From positions 356,001 to 420,000 of the forward strand of contig QVRM01002806.1 of assembly GCA_003439945.1 (NCBI GenBank): 64,000 bases of DNA. Direction: 5' to 3'. The stretch's first letter is position 1; the number at the start of each line of letters is the position of its first letter. Below, piece by piece: positions 25,464 through 35,494 of the stretch. The DNA comes from Dermanyssus gallinae (taxonomy: Eukaryota > Arthropoda > Arachnida > Mesostigmata > Dermanyssidae). The position numbers were made by a program, and so were the translations under genes. Under the pieces are notes generated by a model. That model saw nothing but the letters and a program-made list of their open reading frames with translations. It did no database searches and was not told the origin of the DNA.

Positions 25464-25546
25464 AATATTGTGGTGATATATTAATCATTTACAATACGTT
25501 TGCACACTCGGCAGTGCTCGCCTTAATAGTAATAATAAAAAGTAAT

Positions 25547-25612
<66 letters not shown>

Positions 25613-25724
25613 AATATTGTGGTGATATATTAATCATTTACAATACGTTTGCACACTCGGCAGTGCTCGCCTTAATAGTAATAATAAAAAGTAATAATAA
25701 TATATATATATATATATATATATG
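25291..25724. repeat. Compound minisatellite: three about 95-bp cores separated by (TA)n
   Basis: The core, starting GAAAATATTGTGGTGATATA and ending AAAAAGTAATAATAA, occurs three times, at about 25342-25434, 25461-25553 and 25610-25702, with no difference noticed by eye. Each copy is preceded and followed by a (TA)n run of differing length (25291-25341, 25433-25460, 25553-25609, 25700-25723), so the period varies from about 119 to 149 bp. Confidence 0.95.
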
Positions 25725-26308
25725 GTATCGAGGCAATTTACAAGTACATAGTTAGAGTACTGTTAGCAAGTCGTAGCAATGGGTAGCCTAGATGTTGTTG
25801 TGTGAAACGAACAAGACCGCGAGCAAAATCGGCAGCAACTCACCGGGGAGACGCGCGGGCGGCGTCCACTTAACTCACTGGCACGCAGCCCAACACCACG
25901 CATCCTTTGTCTCTGGTTGGTTGGGCCAGTCTGGTAGTAGCGCTTATTTATGATCTACAACGACAAGACCGACCTTCCGTTTGTCCGTCCGACCCTTCAC
26001 CCACACCCCCGCACCCCTGTACGCAGACGACGCCACAGAGTAGGGCTAGTACGTAGGATAGTAGAGTTTCGCCGCTAAGAAGCCAATTTTTGTAGAGTTA
26101 GCTATAATAAGGGATGGCTGACAGATACTGGCGTGTCGCCAACTGAGCTCCCGGGCTCATCTTTGAACGAGACGTAGTACAAGGAGAGCAGGGAGAGTGC
26201 GAGAGAGAGAGAGAGAGATAGCGATAGAGTTGGAGAACTCGAGAGACAGAGGGAAAGCAAGCATACCAAGCAAAACAGAGGATGAACTACCGACATTTTC
26301 TGACAGCC
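25725..26308. other. No gene recognised
   Basis: Moderately GC-rich sequence with a (GA)n run at about 26199-26219; nothing else identified. Confidence 0.45.
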
Positions 26309-26316
26309 GGTCTGCG

Positions 26317-26442
26317 GGAGGAATCCGGGTTTAGTGGGTTTGCGAGTCTCACACTAGTCACGCAGGCTGCTAGTGGCGCATGTGCATCATGCATTACCGA
26401 AACCTCCCAGAACAAAAAAAAAAAAAACAAAAAAAAAAAAAA
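26317..26442 (+). mobile_element. SINE-3 copy a: short A-tailed retroposon with 8-bp target duplication
   Basis: A body of about 94 bp (GGAGGAATCCGGGTTTAGTG onward) ends in an A-rich tail at about 26411-26442. GGTCTGCG at 26309-26316 is repeated at 26443-26450 after the tail. The core 26321-26395 is identical (75/75) to the reverse complement of 56541-56615. No clear box A/box B pair is visible, so the source may be a small RNA or the 3' end of a LINE rather than a tRNA. Confidence 0.8.
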
Positions 26443-26450
26443 GGTCTGCG

Positions 26451-29400
26451 TAAACCTGTACCAGAGATGGAACGACGACGACGACAAAAATGTCCGCTAG
26501 CAAGAATAGTGAGTTCGCTTTGAGTCGTCGGCAAGGTGGAAGTCAGGGGAAGAAACGAATGGGTAACTCACAGGCAGACTGAATGACGGAGGGAGGAGGA
26601 GTCAAGCGCACCCTGTCGGGGGGCGAGGATAAAGTCTTCAGGAGAGGAGACCTCAACCAGCCAGAGGATTTCAACGTAATCGATCGAGCAGATGACAGCA
26701 TGGCAAGATGAATCGTCCTTCACCAACTGCCCCCTTCTTCACCCAGACAAGCAGACGATTGTCAGGCTACCGCTGACGAACGGATACGTGAACCCGCCGC
26801 TGCTTCAAAAGTGGTCCGAACTCGTCGCTCCGACGGATTTTAGGCGGCGCTGTGTATGAGAGAGATAGATAGAGATAGAGAGAGGTATAGAGAGGGAGAG
26901 AACGCCCGGGGTTCGTTCTGAATTGCAAAGTTTCAGCTCTGTCATCGAACACATCGGAATCAATTTACCCGCTCGGCACATCTCTGCCACTGTACATATA
27001 TTGGGAGTTCTAGAAGATGACTGGCGACAATCTTCTCCAACGCCGAAACAAGAGGACTCACTTGGAGTCGCGGCGCTGCTTTCCGCACCATTAGGTTAGC
27101 TTAACTTAGCAATACTAACGTTCGTTCGTCGTGCACTTGCAGGTTGAAGCCAAATGCTTCTATGCTGGCGGGTTTTTAGCGCTCTCTGTTTACCTCGAGG
27201 CGTGGGGCCATCGTGTTAGCGTGCGGTGGACAAATATACGCAAGTTAATGTTGCACAAAAAACACACGAATGACAGGCATAGGAATGATGTCAATTAGTA
27301 AGCCGAGCGGTTTGTAGCTTAAGTGCTAACGTCGTCCGGGTCGAAACCTATCCCAACCAGGTATCTTAACTTCCTTTTCAATCTTTTTCAGTATATTCTA
27401 GCTGTTTAACTCTGACTGTGTTGTCTTTGAGTGAACTGTATGTTTAAGTTGTTTTTGCTTCTGCTGAGTAACACTCTATCTTTAAATAGAGGTCCTACCT
27501 TCATGCATTCTACTAGTCCTCTAAGTTGGTATGATCAGAAAAATAAAACGAAAGCCGAAAGTAAGGCTGCTGGCCTTTATACCTCTATTAAGCGTGATGG
27601 TTAAAGAGGCTAATAGAAAAGTATTCATGCTTCTGCTGAGTATATATACCTGTCTACGATATATTATTTCTACTATTACATATATTACTCGCTCTTTACA
27701 ATATATCCGTTGTACTTTAGTGGCGTTGCTTAGTGCCGATTGAGCTGGGCCCACTACGTTGCTAGCAATGCAATCGTCTCGCGAAGATCTTAGGAGGTCG
27801 TTGGTCAAGGCATGTGAACTGTTATTGTCATAATCAGCGTCGTCTATCCTACGTAGATTGTGGCTGTGCGGTTATTTTATGACAAGTCTCACAATACAAT
27901 GTATGCACGTTCAACGTGCGTATAGAAAACGTGTTTTAATATAAAAGCAGTAACATTTTACAAACTTCTACGTCTGCTTATGTTAGGACTTCAACATTTA
28001 CTTTGCCAAATATAATCAAAAAATATCTCAGCTGCCACTCTATGATTTTTACGCAGCGGTAAAAAAACCTTACCAGAGAATCGGACCGGACACAGGGTCC
28101 TCAAATGCGTTATGCGGTAATATTGGGTTCTCGTTGTGTTAAATCCCTGCAAATATTCAAATATATTTTTGCAATGCAGTGAACTGCTCATTCCACTTCT
28201 CTGGGCTGTATATATTTATATACCGACAAGTAGAATTGAGAAACGGTTAACTTACTCTAATTCGAGAAGTAAGCATAGAGCGGAGACGCTAGTAGGCGTA
28301 AATGTGATCTCCGATAGGCACTCACCTAAAAAGTTGTTTACCGGCATTACCGGCAAAAAATATTTTTCACATGTAAAAATCTTCAAGCTAGTAAAGTCTG
28401 CTCTGAAATATGTCACGTTGTAGCACTTTACCATTATGTTCTCAGAGTTGCCTAGATATTACTGAAAACTAAGAAGAAACGCAACACACGTAAGAGTATT
28501 CTTGAATCAACCGAAACACCGTCCTGTCTGCCCTGTTTTCAACTTAATAAATGAGAAGGCCGAAAGTTTGACTACTTGATGCCTTAGACATTACCAACAC
28601 GAGTTTGCCTGTTCCGACTCGAGTACGGCCAGTTGTATCCTGCCTGTATGGTGAGCCGAGGGGTTCTCGACAACAACTGGCAAGACTTTGTCGAGCTAAT
28701 TCGATCAATCTTTATCCTTTCGCATCTCGAACATCAGACCGCGGAACATCACCGCGACGCTGCTCGCTGGCTGGTTCGTAATGATGTCGGTGTAGCAGAA
28801 TGGAAACAGAATAAACAGCAGTGAATTGAAGATCAAATTATGTTTGCCGCTCCGCTCACATGGCGGCAACAGTGACGACAGTCGGAGTTGTGAAGTGCGA
28901 CGACCCGCGGCCTCTGACCGAGGGCTGCGACACGATCAGCGATTGCATGAAGTAAGAGTTAGTGAGCATTTGTAGTGTTGTGCCGAAGCGATTCCAGCAT
29001 ATGTAAACTCATCATTTATCACTCTCGACGACAATCTCGTTCACGTCAATGTCAAGTGGCAAAACAAAAATAAAGAAACACCACTACTCTGCAAGTCAGC
29101 GTCTTTGGCTGACAAATTCAGTCTAGCGGAGTTTGTGTGGTGTGTGTGTCTGTGTGAGATGATGAAGTCAAAACTCACTCAAACCTGTGCCGAGCGTGTT
29201 GCAAAGCAAGCGTCGTCGTTGTAATGTGGTAACGCTTCTTGTGAGTTTGAGTTCGAACGACAGTTTCTACGCACTACAAGAGCAAAATAAAGATCAAGTT
29301 AAGAGATGTGCATCTAAAGTAGTCTCGCGTCGGTCTCGACAGCATGACGACCGGCCAAATCGCACATACATGAAGGCTCATGGAACCAAAATCTTTTGTC

Positions 29401-29460
29401 CTACTAGATATCCTAACTGTCGAATTGGTGAGGTCGCTTTTTGGGCGCCGAGGCGCTGTA
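26451..29460. other. No gene recognised
   Basis: Contains a GA/GATA-rich stretch near 26855-26900 and otherwise plain sequence with short frames. A box B-like string GGGTCGAAACC at about 27339 lacks a properly spaced box A. Nothing here supports a protein gene. Confidence 0.45.
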
Positions 29461-29534
29461 CTATAAATATAAATAAAAATATAATTATAAATTAAAATTA
29501 AGATTAAAATATAAATATAAATATAAATATAAAC
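29461..29534. repeat. Left remnant of an ATAAAT hexamer repeat flanking the Tc3-like element
   Basis: Imperfect TATAAA/ATAAAT units with drift run up to the left end of the transposon. The right flank of the same element is the long pure version of this repeat. Confidence 0.85.
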
Positions 29535-31185
29535 AAAGTGTGTTGCAAAAAATTAGCAACTCATGTTTTTTTGTGATAATTTCGGCTTGGTTTATTTGAA
29601 TGGCTTGAAATTTTAAGCGCATGATGTACATGACGAAACATGAGTATAGTGTTGTTGAGTATAGTGTTGATTTCATTGCAATCTCAACATTGGTTCATAC
29701 AAAAAATAAAAAAGTTTGAAAAAACAGTGTTGCAAAATATTAGCAACAATAGCGCCTTACAGCGTATTCGATTCTTAGCAGGGCTGTATGACTCATTTGA
29801 AACTACATATTTTATTCTAGAAACGGGTTTTTCGTCCCTTCTTCTGAATCAAATCGTAAACTCGGTCTTTCATGGAGTTAATGAGCTGTTGTAAGTACGA
29901 AAGTGGAATATTAGTCCATGCTTGCTGGACAGCTTCTTTGAGGTCCGACAAATGATTATATTGTCGACCATTTGCTTAAATCTGCTTTACCAAATGTCCC
30001 CAAAGATTTTCAATAGGATCCAGGTCTGGACTTAATGCCGGCCAGTCAAAAAGTGGCACTCCTTGTTCTTGAAAAAAGGCTATAGTGCTAGCCGAGGTAT
30101 GAAACGTGGCGTTGTCTTGTTGAAAAACTGCGTCAGGTCCCCCAATTCTTCTGAAGTGGGCTTCTAACTGGGAACCGACAATGCGCTGGTACATGTCAGA
30201 ATTGTTTCGGCCCACAATCTCGACTAGATCAGACTTCCCATTATATCCAAACGCGCCCCAATATTTCACAGAGCCACCACCGGCCACACGTTTCGAGAAC
30301 CATTTAGGTTCCTTCCGTAAGTCGTGCCAATAGTACTGACAGCCGTCAGGGCCATCGAGATTAAATTTCTTTTCATCCGAGAAGACGATGTTTTTCCACT
30401 CGTTATCCCAAGTTTGGTATCTATGCAAAAATTCACGCCGTGCGACAATGTGCTTCGGTTGCAGTCGCGGCATAAGCTTCCTTTTCGCGTATCGCACGTT
30501 TTTGTCAGAGCTTAACACTCGGTACACTGTGGATCGGTGCACTGGCACTCCCAAAGTAGTCCTGATCCTGGAAGAAGACATTTGGTCATGAGTAGCCAAC
30601 TGTATGATCCTTCGCCGATCTCGAATAGTCAAAACTGGCTTACGCCCACTGTTAGATCTGCACCTTTGGTTCACTCCAGGGTGTAAGAACCTGCTGATGG
30701 TGCTCTTATGCCGTCCTAATCTGGTTGCTATAGCAGTTACTGTATGACCGAGCTCAGCATATGCCTCAATTCTTGTCTTTTCGTTATCCGAAAGATCCTT
30801 TGTACGACCCATGGTTTAAACATAAGATTCGTCGTTAGTTCGGAACAACGACTAAGCTGTAGAATATTTTGCAGCTATATAACGATTGATTTAGCTAGAC
30901 AATATTCCTGACATTTGATCCCTGGGATCGAATATCAGCTGTAGTATCGACTATCCTTTACAAGCAAGAGCTGTGTTGTTAGCATGTTATTGTTGCTAAT
31001 ATTTTGCAACATTTTTTCACACTTTTTATTTTTTGTATGAACCGATTTTGAGATTGCAATGAAATCAACACTATATTCATGTTTCGTCATGTACATCATG
31101 CGCTTAAAATTTCAAGCCATTCAAATAAACCAAGCCGAAATTATCGCAAAAAAACATGAGTTGCAAATTTTTTGCAACACACTTT
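29535..31185 (-). mobile_element. Tc3-like DNA transposon with long IR/DR terminal inverted repeats
   Basis: The ends read AAAGTGTGTTGC... inverted. The left terminal inverted repeat is 29535-29750 and the right is 30989-31185; they match over about 197 bp. The left copy carries a 15-bp internal duplication (GAGTATAGTGTTGTT). Within each repeat a 20-bp motif of the type TGTTGCAAAATATTAGCAAC occurs at the outer edge (29541-29560; 31160-31179 complement) and again at the inner edge (29728-29747; 30992-31011 complement), the arrangement called IR/DR. A single transposase frame lies between. Both flanks are ATAAAT hexamer repeat, which supplies TA targets. Confidence 0.93.
29817..30812 (-). pseudogene. 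Tc3-like DD34E transposase, complete except for one in-frame TAA
   Basis: From the ATG at 30810-30812 the frame runs 278 codons to a TAA, then continues in the same frame for 52 more codons to a TAG at 29817-29819, giving about 331 residues, normal for Tc1/Tc3 transposases. Residues 22-43 form a helix-turn-helix (HTVTAIATRLGRHKSTIS), and a basic linker GRKP is at 56-59. Catalytic residues are Asp146 (FSDEKKF), Asp233 (QQDN) and Glu268 (DPIENLW), with 34 residues between the last two, hence DD34E. The GPDGCQYYW and GGGSVKYWGAF strings are typical of the Tc3 subgroup. The stop removes the last helices after the triad. Apart from it the frame is clean, so inactivation looks recent, or the base is a sequencing error. 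Confidence 0.93.
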
Positions 31186-31428
31186 ATAAATATAAATATA
31201 AATATAAATATAAATATAAATATAAATATAAATATAAATATAAATATAAATATAAATATAAATATAAATATAAATATAAATATAAATATAAATATAAATA
31301 TAAATATAAATATAAATATAAATATAAATATAAATATAAATATAAATATAAATATAAATATAAATATAAATATAAATATAAATATAAATATAAATATAAT
31401 ATAAATATAAATATAAATATAAATATAA
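31186..31428. repeat. (ATAAAT)n hexanucleotide satellite, about 40 units
   Basis: Nearly pure hexamer array with one register break at about 31398. Tyr-Lys, Asn-Ile and Phe-Ile open frames through it are artefacts. It lies between the right end of the Tc3-like element and the left end of foldback element FB1. Confidence 0.97.
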
Positions 31429-32487
31429 CAGGGTCTATATAAGGAATTGTAGAGCTCGTTAAAGAAACATTTTTTCCAATGGAACATGGTCTTGAGAAGT
31501 CTTGTTTCGGAGTTAGAGTGAAATTACTACAATTTGTGACACTGATGTTCTTGCCCGACGTAGAAGCATAAAATGTGCAATTGCGAGACAACCAGCCTGG
31601 AAATACAGAAATTGTGCACACCGTCATGTTCGTGAGAAAATTCTGTTTTTCCGAAGAACATATAGCGCCGATTAGAAGATGCGACATGGTCGCTTAGAAG
31701 AGAATTCACGAAAAATGAAGTTATTTATTAACTTTCACGCCACATACCTCAAAATCATTATCTTTTGACCACGCACATCGCTCAAAACTAACACATTTAG
31801 GCAATCACACATTCGATCATTTTGGTACCAAGCTTATGACAATGCGAGCCGCGGTTGCGGAGCAATTACGATTTTTTGGCGGGATGTCCAGATTTAATGC
31901 ATGTGAAATGACTGTGTGGCGACGTTCACTACCGCCGAGGTGTCACGCGACAGCCGCAGCGTGTCGCTACACAGTCATTTTACGTGCACTTAATCTGGAC
32001 ATCCCGCCGAAAAATCTAAATTACTCGGAACTCCAGCTCGCATTACCATAAGTTTGGTACCAAAATGACCCTCATGAAATGTGCGCTTGCCTAAATGTGT
32101 TAGTTTAGAGCGCTGTGAGTGGTCGTAAGGTAATGATTTTGAGGTATTTGGCGTGAAAGCTAATAAAGAACCTCATTTTTCGCGAATTCTCTTCTAAGCG
32201 ACTATGTCGCATCTTCTGACCAGCGTAATATATTCTTTAGAGGAAGCAGAATTTTCTCCCGAACACGACGGTGTGCCTAGTTTCTGTATAGGAGATTCTG
32301 GTTGTCTCGCAATTGCACAATTTATGCTTCTATGTCGGGCAAAAACACCGGTGTCAAAAATTGTTGTAATTTCACTCTCACTCCAAAACAAGACTTCTCA
32401 GAGACCATCTTCCATTGGCAAAAATGTTTGTTTTAACGAGATCTACAATTATTTATATTGTTTCCCAAATTATTCTGGGAGACCCTG
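31429..32487. mobile_element. Foldback element FB1: 1.06-kb near-complete palindrome
   Basis: The element starts CAGGGTCT and ends AGACCCTG. The left arm (31429 to about 31935) and right arm (about 31975-32487) are inverted copies, by eye roughly four-fifths identical with small indels, meeting at a loop of about 40-60 bp near 31950. It has no coding capacity; frames across the arms are incidental. The right end is followed by TATATA and then directly by FB2. Arm segments such as GCAGAATTTT-(c/t)(t/c)C-CGAACACG-x-CGGTGT are shared with FB2, so the two are related families. Confidence 0.9.
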
Positions 32488-32493
32488 TATATA

Positions 32494-33527
32494 CAGGGTC
32501 ATTCAGGGAGTATTGTACTTCTTTCGAGGTTTAATAGAGCTCGGCAAGAAAATGATTTTTCCCTATGGAGGGAGGACGCGGAAACGTCTTGTTTAGGAGA
32601 GAGAGTGAATTTTATAAAAGTAGTTATTCAGCTTTTTTTCTCCTACATAGTTGTGCGAAATCCACGTTTGCGGGAGAACCAGTCAACGCATGAAGGAACC
32701 GATTACACCGGCGTGCTCGGAGGAAAATTCTGCACAATGGAAGACACTTCACTAGCTTGCGTAGCAAAGAGCAAATACCCAGATTAAGGAAAGTCATGAA
32801 AAGTCGATATTTTACGTTAACGCTTTTTCATGAAAAGCGTTTTCGACAGTCAAAGTTGTTATGTTTTACGTGCAAGTTTTCACGTTCAGAACCGTAAAAA
32901 TTTGCCAAGACGTTTCCGCTCCCTCTTTCCACTAGGAAAAATTATTCTCTTGCTGAGTTCTACCATACCTCAAAATTTGTACCTAACTTTCTCATACGCC
33001 CTATGCAAATATGCATGTCTTCGCTTTCGATATGGCTATCAAAAAAGCTTAGTGACTTGACAACTACGTAACGCAGCATCATCACTTTGATACGAAAGTG
33101 GTGGGCATTAAATTTTCCATTGCGTGAGAGTGGTCTTTTGGACATACAGTTTTTGTCGTAATGGAAAAATTTTACGATTTTTCACGAAAAAGCGTTAACG
33201 CAAGACATAAAAACATATCGACTTTTTATGATTTTTCTCAACCTGTGTATTGGCTTTTTGCTACGCAAGCTAGTGAAGTGTCTTCCGTTGTGCAGAATTT
33301 TCCTCCGAACACGCCGGTGTAATCGGTTCATGCGTTAACTGGTTTTCCCGCAAACGTAGATTTCGCACAACTATGTAGGAGAAAAAAGGCAGAATAACGA
33401 CTTTTATAAATTTCACTCTCTTTCCTAAACAAGACGTTTCCGCGTCCTCCCTCCATAGGGAAAAATTATTTTCTTGCCGAGTTCTATCAAACCTCGAAAG
33501 AAGTACAATACTCCCTGAATGACCCTG
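32494..33527. mobile_element. Foldback element FB2: long-armed inverted-repeat transposon
   Basis: Begins CAGGGTCATTCAGGGAGTAT and ends with the inverse. Arms are about 350 bp (32494-32845 and 33170-33527) and closely matched. The central 32850-33170 segment is mostly unique but holds, at about 32909-32978, an extra degraded copy of the right-arm block (ACGTTTCCGC...AAAAATTATT...GAGTTCTA). Flanks are TATATA on the left and TATATATA on the right. No open frame of interest. Confidence 0.92.
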
Positions 33528-33535
33528 TATATATA

Positions 33536-34969
33536 CAGTCCCTGAAAAAATATAGGGCCACCCATTTTTGTTACATTTCACGCATTTCTTATAACCAATC
33601 GTGTAACATGATTGAACCTAGTGATACATACTCACAGAGTAACAGCGGAGACTTCGATCAACATTTGGGGTCTCGGATTACCTTGAACCACGAGATTTCC
33701 ACATTTGGCACAGCTACACCGCGAACAAATTATAAGACCACTAGCAAGATACCTGTTTTAACAAATGAATTAAGCGGATTAACAACATTTGGGCTAATTT
33801 CACGGCATTTAGCAACTATACTTAATACTCAGTGAACTTCCCATTAAGTCGGATAACCTCAAAAAGTGGGGTTTGGTATAGTGTTAAACAAATTTTAAAT
33901 GACGTTTTGCAAGAGCTAGTCCCAAGCCTCGAAAAATGTTTTTTATCGGTGTAAACTTATTGTTCGAGCCAGCTCCACACATTCTGGATCATATTAAGAT
34001 CAGGTGAGAGTTCCGGAAGGACTTCAATGTGACGTTGGTCGAACCAGCTTTCGATCAGCCTGGCGGCGTAAATCGGGGCGTTATCGTGTGCAAAAACGAA
34101 GTCAGGCCCTCCCATGAGGTTAAAATGCGCCGATTGCTCTTTTAGTAAATCCCCGTAGCGCGTCGAATAAACACGACCGTCTAAAAACACAATCGACGAC
34201 TTGCATAATACTCGACTGCAGCCCAGATCACCACTGAACCGCCACCTGAGTGACGTTTTGACAAAATTCGTTCTTCCTTGCGGTGGTCTCAGTGGTCCAT
34301 GACATCGTATCGTGGGCACTCAGTGATCCATGTCGTTTTATTGTGGGCGAAGCCAAGACGAGCTTTCATCGGTTAGCGGTCAATCGTTGTTATTCTTGTG
34401 TTTTTTGCTAATGTGTCTTCCTGAGGCAGAGTTCGACGCTTTCTTCAGAATTGCAGCTTCGTTCCGAAATAGAATTTGGACGCCCGCAACTCTTTTTTAC
34501 GGCGTGTTTTTTACCTAAATTATTAAAGTTATTTACTACTTTGACACAACGCCCCAATTGACGGGAAATTTTGCGATTAGAGAGGCCGATGTCCTTATAA
34601 GTCTTGATATGGGCCTTTTCTTCACCCATGAGGCGCCGGCGTAAGCTTATCGTTTTAACAAAGAAAAAACTTCTGGTAGGAGGTCTGCCTTTGTTTCTGT
34701 CGAGCCGTTAAATGAGCCCAAACGTTGTTATTCTGCTTAATTCACTCGTTAAGACATGCATCTTGCTAGTGACATTATCATTTTTTCGCGGTATAGCTGT
34801 GCCAAATGTGGAAATCTCGTGGTTCAAAGTAATCCGAGACCCCAAATGTCGATGGAAGTTTTCGTTGTTACTCTGTGAACATGTATCACTGTGATCTTTA
34901 CACGATTGGTTATAATAAATGCGTGAAATGTGGCAAAAATGGGTGGCCCGGTATTTTTTTCAGGGACTG
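33536..34969 (-). mobile_element. Tc1-like DNA transposon with about 265-bp terminal inverted repeats
   Basis: Ends are CAGTCCCTGAAAAAA on both sides, inverted. The left repeat extends from 33536 to about 33800 and the right from about 34710 to 34969; they include the shared segments GGGCCACCCATTTTTG and GGGGTCTCGGATTAC. Flanks are TATATATA (33528-33535) and TATATA (34970-34975), consistent with TA target use. The transposase between them is broken. Confidence 0.9.
33957..34629 (-). pseudogene. Broken Tc1-like transposase
   Basis: The N-terminal frame (34629-34408) holds a helix-turn-helix (GLSNRKISRQLGRCVKVVNNF) and a CGRPNSIS linker. After frame changes, RHSGGGSVVIWAAVEYYAS appears near 34200-34260 in another frame. 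The C-terminal frame (34319-33957) carries FAHDNAPIYAARLIESWF with the second catalytic Asp and SPDLNMIQNVW. There the expected catalytic Glu is Gln and the spacing is two residues short. The first catalytic Asp block is not recognisable. Clearly inactive. Confidence 0.88.
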
Positions 34970-34975
34970 TATATA

Positions 34976-35290
34976 ATTTTTTTTCTTGCTCGACTTTGTC
35001 CTGTACGTCAGCATGCACGAAGCGACTATGCACGATTTGCGTACGCCAGCGAGCTTTGAGATCCGTATTTGATGACAATCCATGCTGGATGTTAGCCTCG
35101 TAGGATTGTTGGATCAATCTCGCCTTTTTCTTTACGCCCGGGCTATTATGCTCTTGTTGCCTTTCGATGCTGTGTGACAGCAGCGATCAAAACAACAACA
35201 GCAGCAGCAGCAGCAGCTGGAAGAACGCATAGCTATCTCTCATTGTCTTTTGTACTCTATGGCTGTCTCTCCGCAAAACGGTCGGAGGTA
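34976..35290. other. No gene recognised
   Basis: Short stretch between the Tc1-like element and SINE-2b, with a CAG/CAA run at about 35191-35219. Confidence 0.5.
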
Positions 35291-35494
35291 ACCGAGCAAG
35301 ATGGCTTAGTGGCAAAGCCTTTGCCTTGCATTCGGGAGGACTGGATTCAAGACCTAGACCGGTCACTCTTAAAGTGGTTTGCATGGTTTCCAATTTAGAC
35401 AAGGTAAATGCCGGAGTGGATTTAAAGTAGCCATGACATGAAAAACCCGTACACGGGCAATAGACTTACGGAAAATTTAAAAAAACAAAAACAA
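35291..35494 (+). mobile_element. SINE-2 copy b: tRNA-derived SINE, plus strand
   Basis: Starts ACCGAGCAAGATGGCTTAGT; box A-like GGCTTAGTGGCAAAGCC; box B-like GGATTCAAGACC at about 35343-35354; then TTTCCAATTTAGACAAG, CCATGACATGAAAAACC, GTACACGGGCAATAG, and an A-rich tail at about 35471-35494. It is the plus-strand counterpart of 7655-7856. No clear target duplication was found. Confidence 0.85.

Noticed and set aside
25291..25724. CRISPR-like array (repeat-spacer pattern)
   Set aside because: The cores are about 95 bp, the spacers are pure TA, and the DNA is eukaryotic; it is a minisatellite.
27301..27360. Possible tRNA-like sequence (AGCCGAGCGG ... GGGTCGAAACC)
   Set aside because: The distance between the A-like and B-like strings is wrong and no cloverleaf can be drawn.
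31059..31687. Tyr-Lys, Asn-Ile and Tyr-Leu repeat frames of 82-167 codons on both strands
   Set aside because: These are translations of the ATAAAT hexamer satellite.
32204..33581. Open frames of 76-130 codons inside FB1 and FB2
   Set aside because: They read through inverted-repeat arms, recur as mirror frames on the other strand, and have no protein motif.
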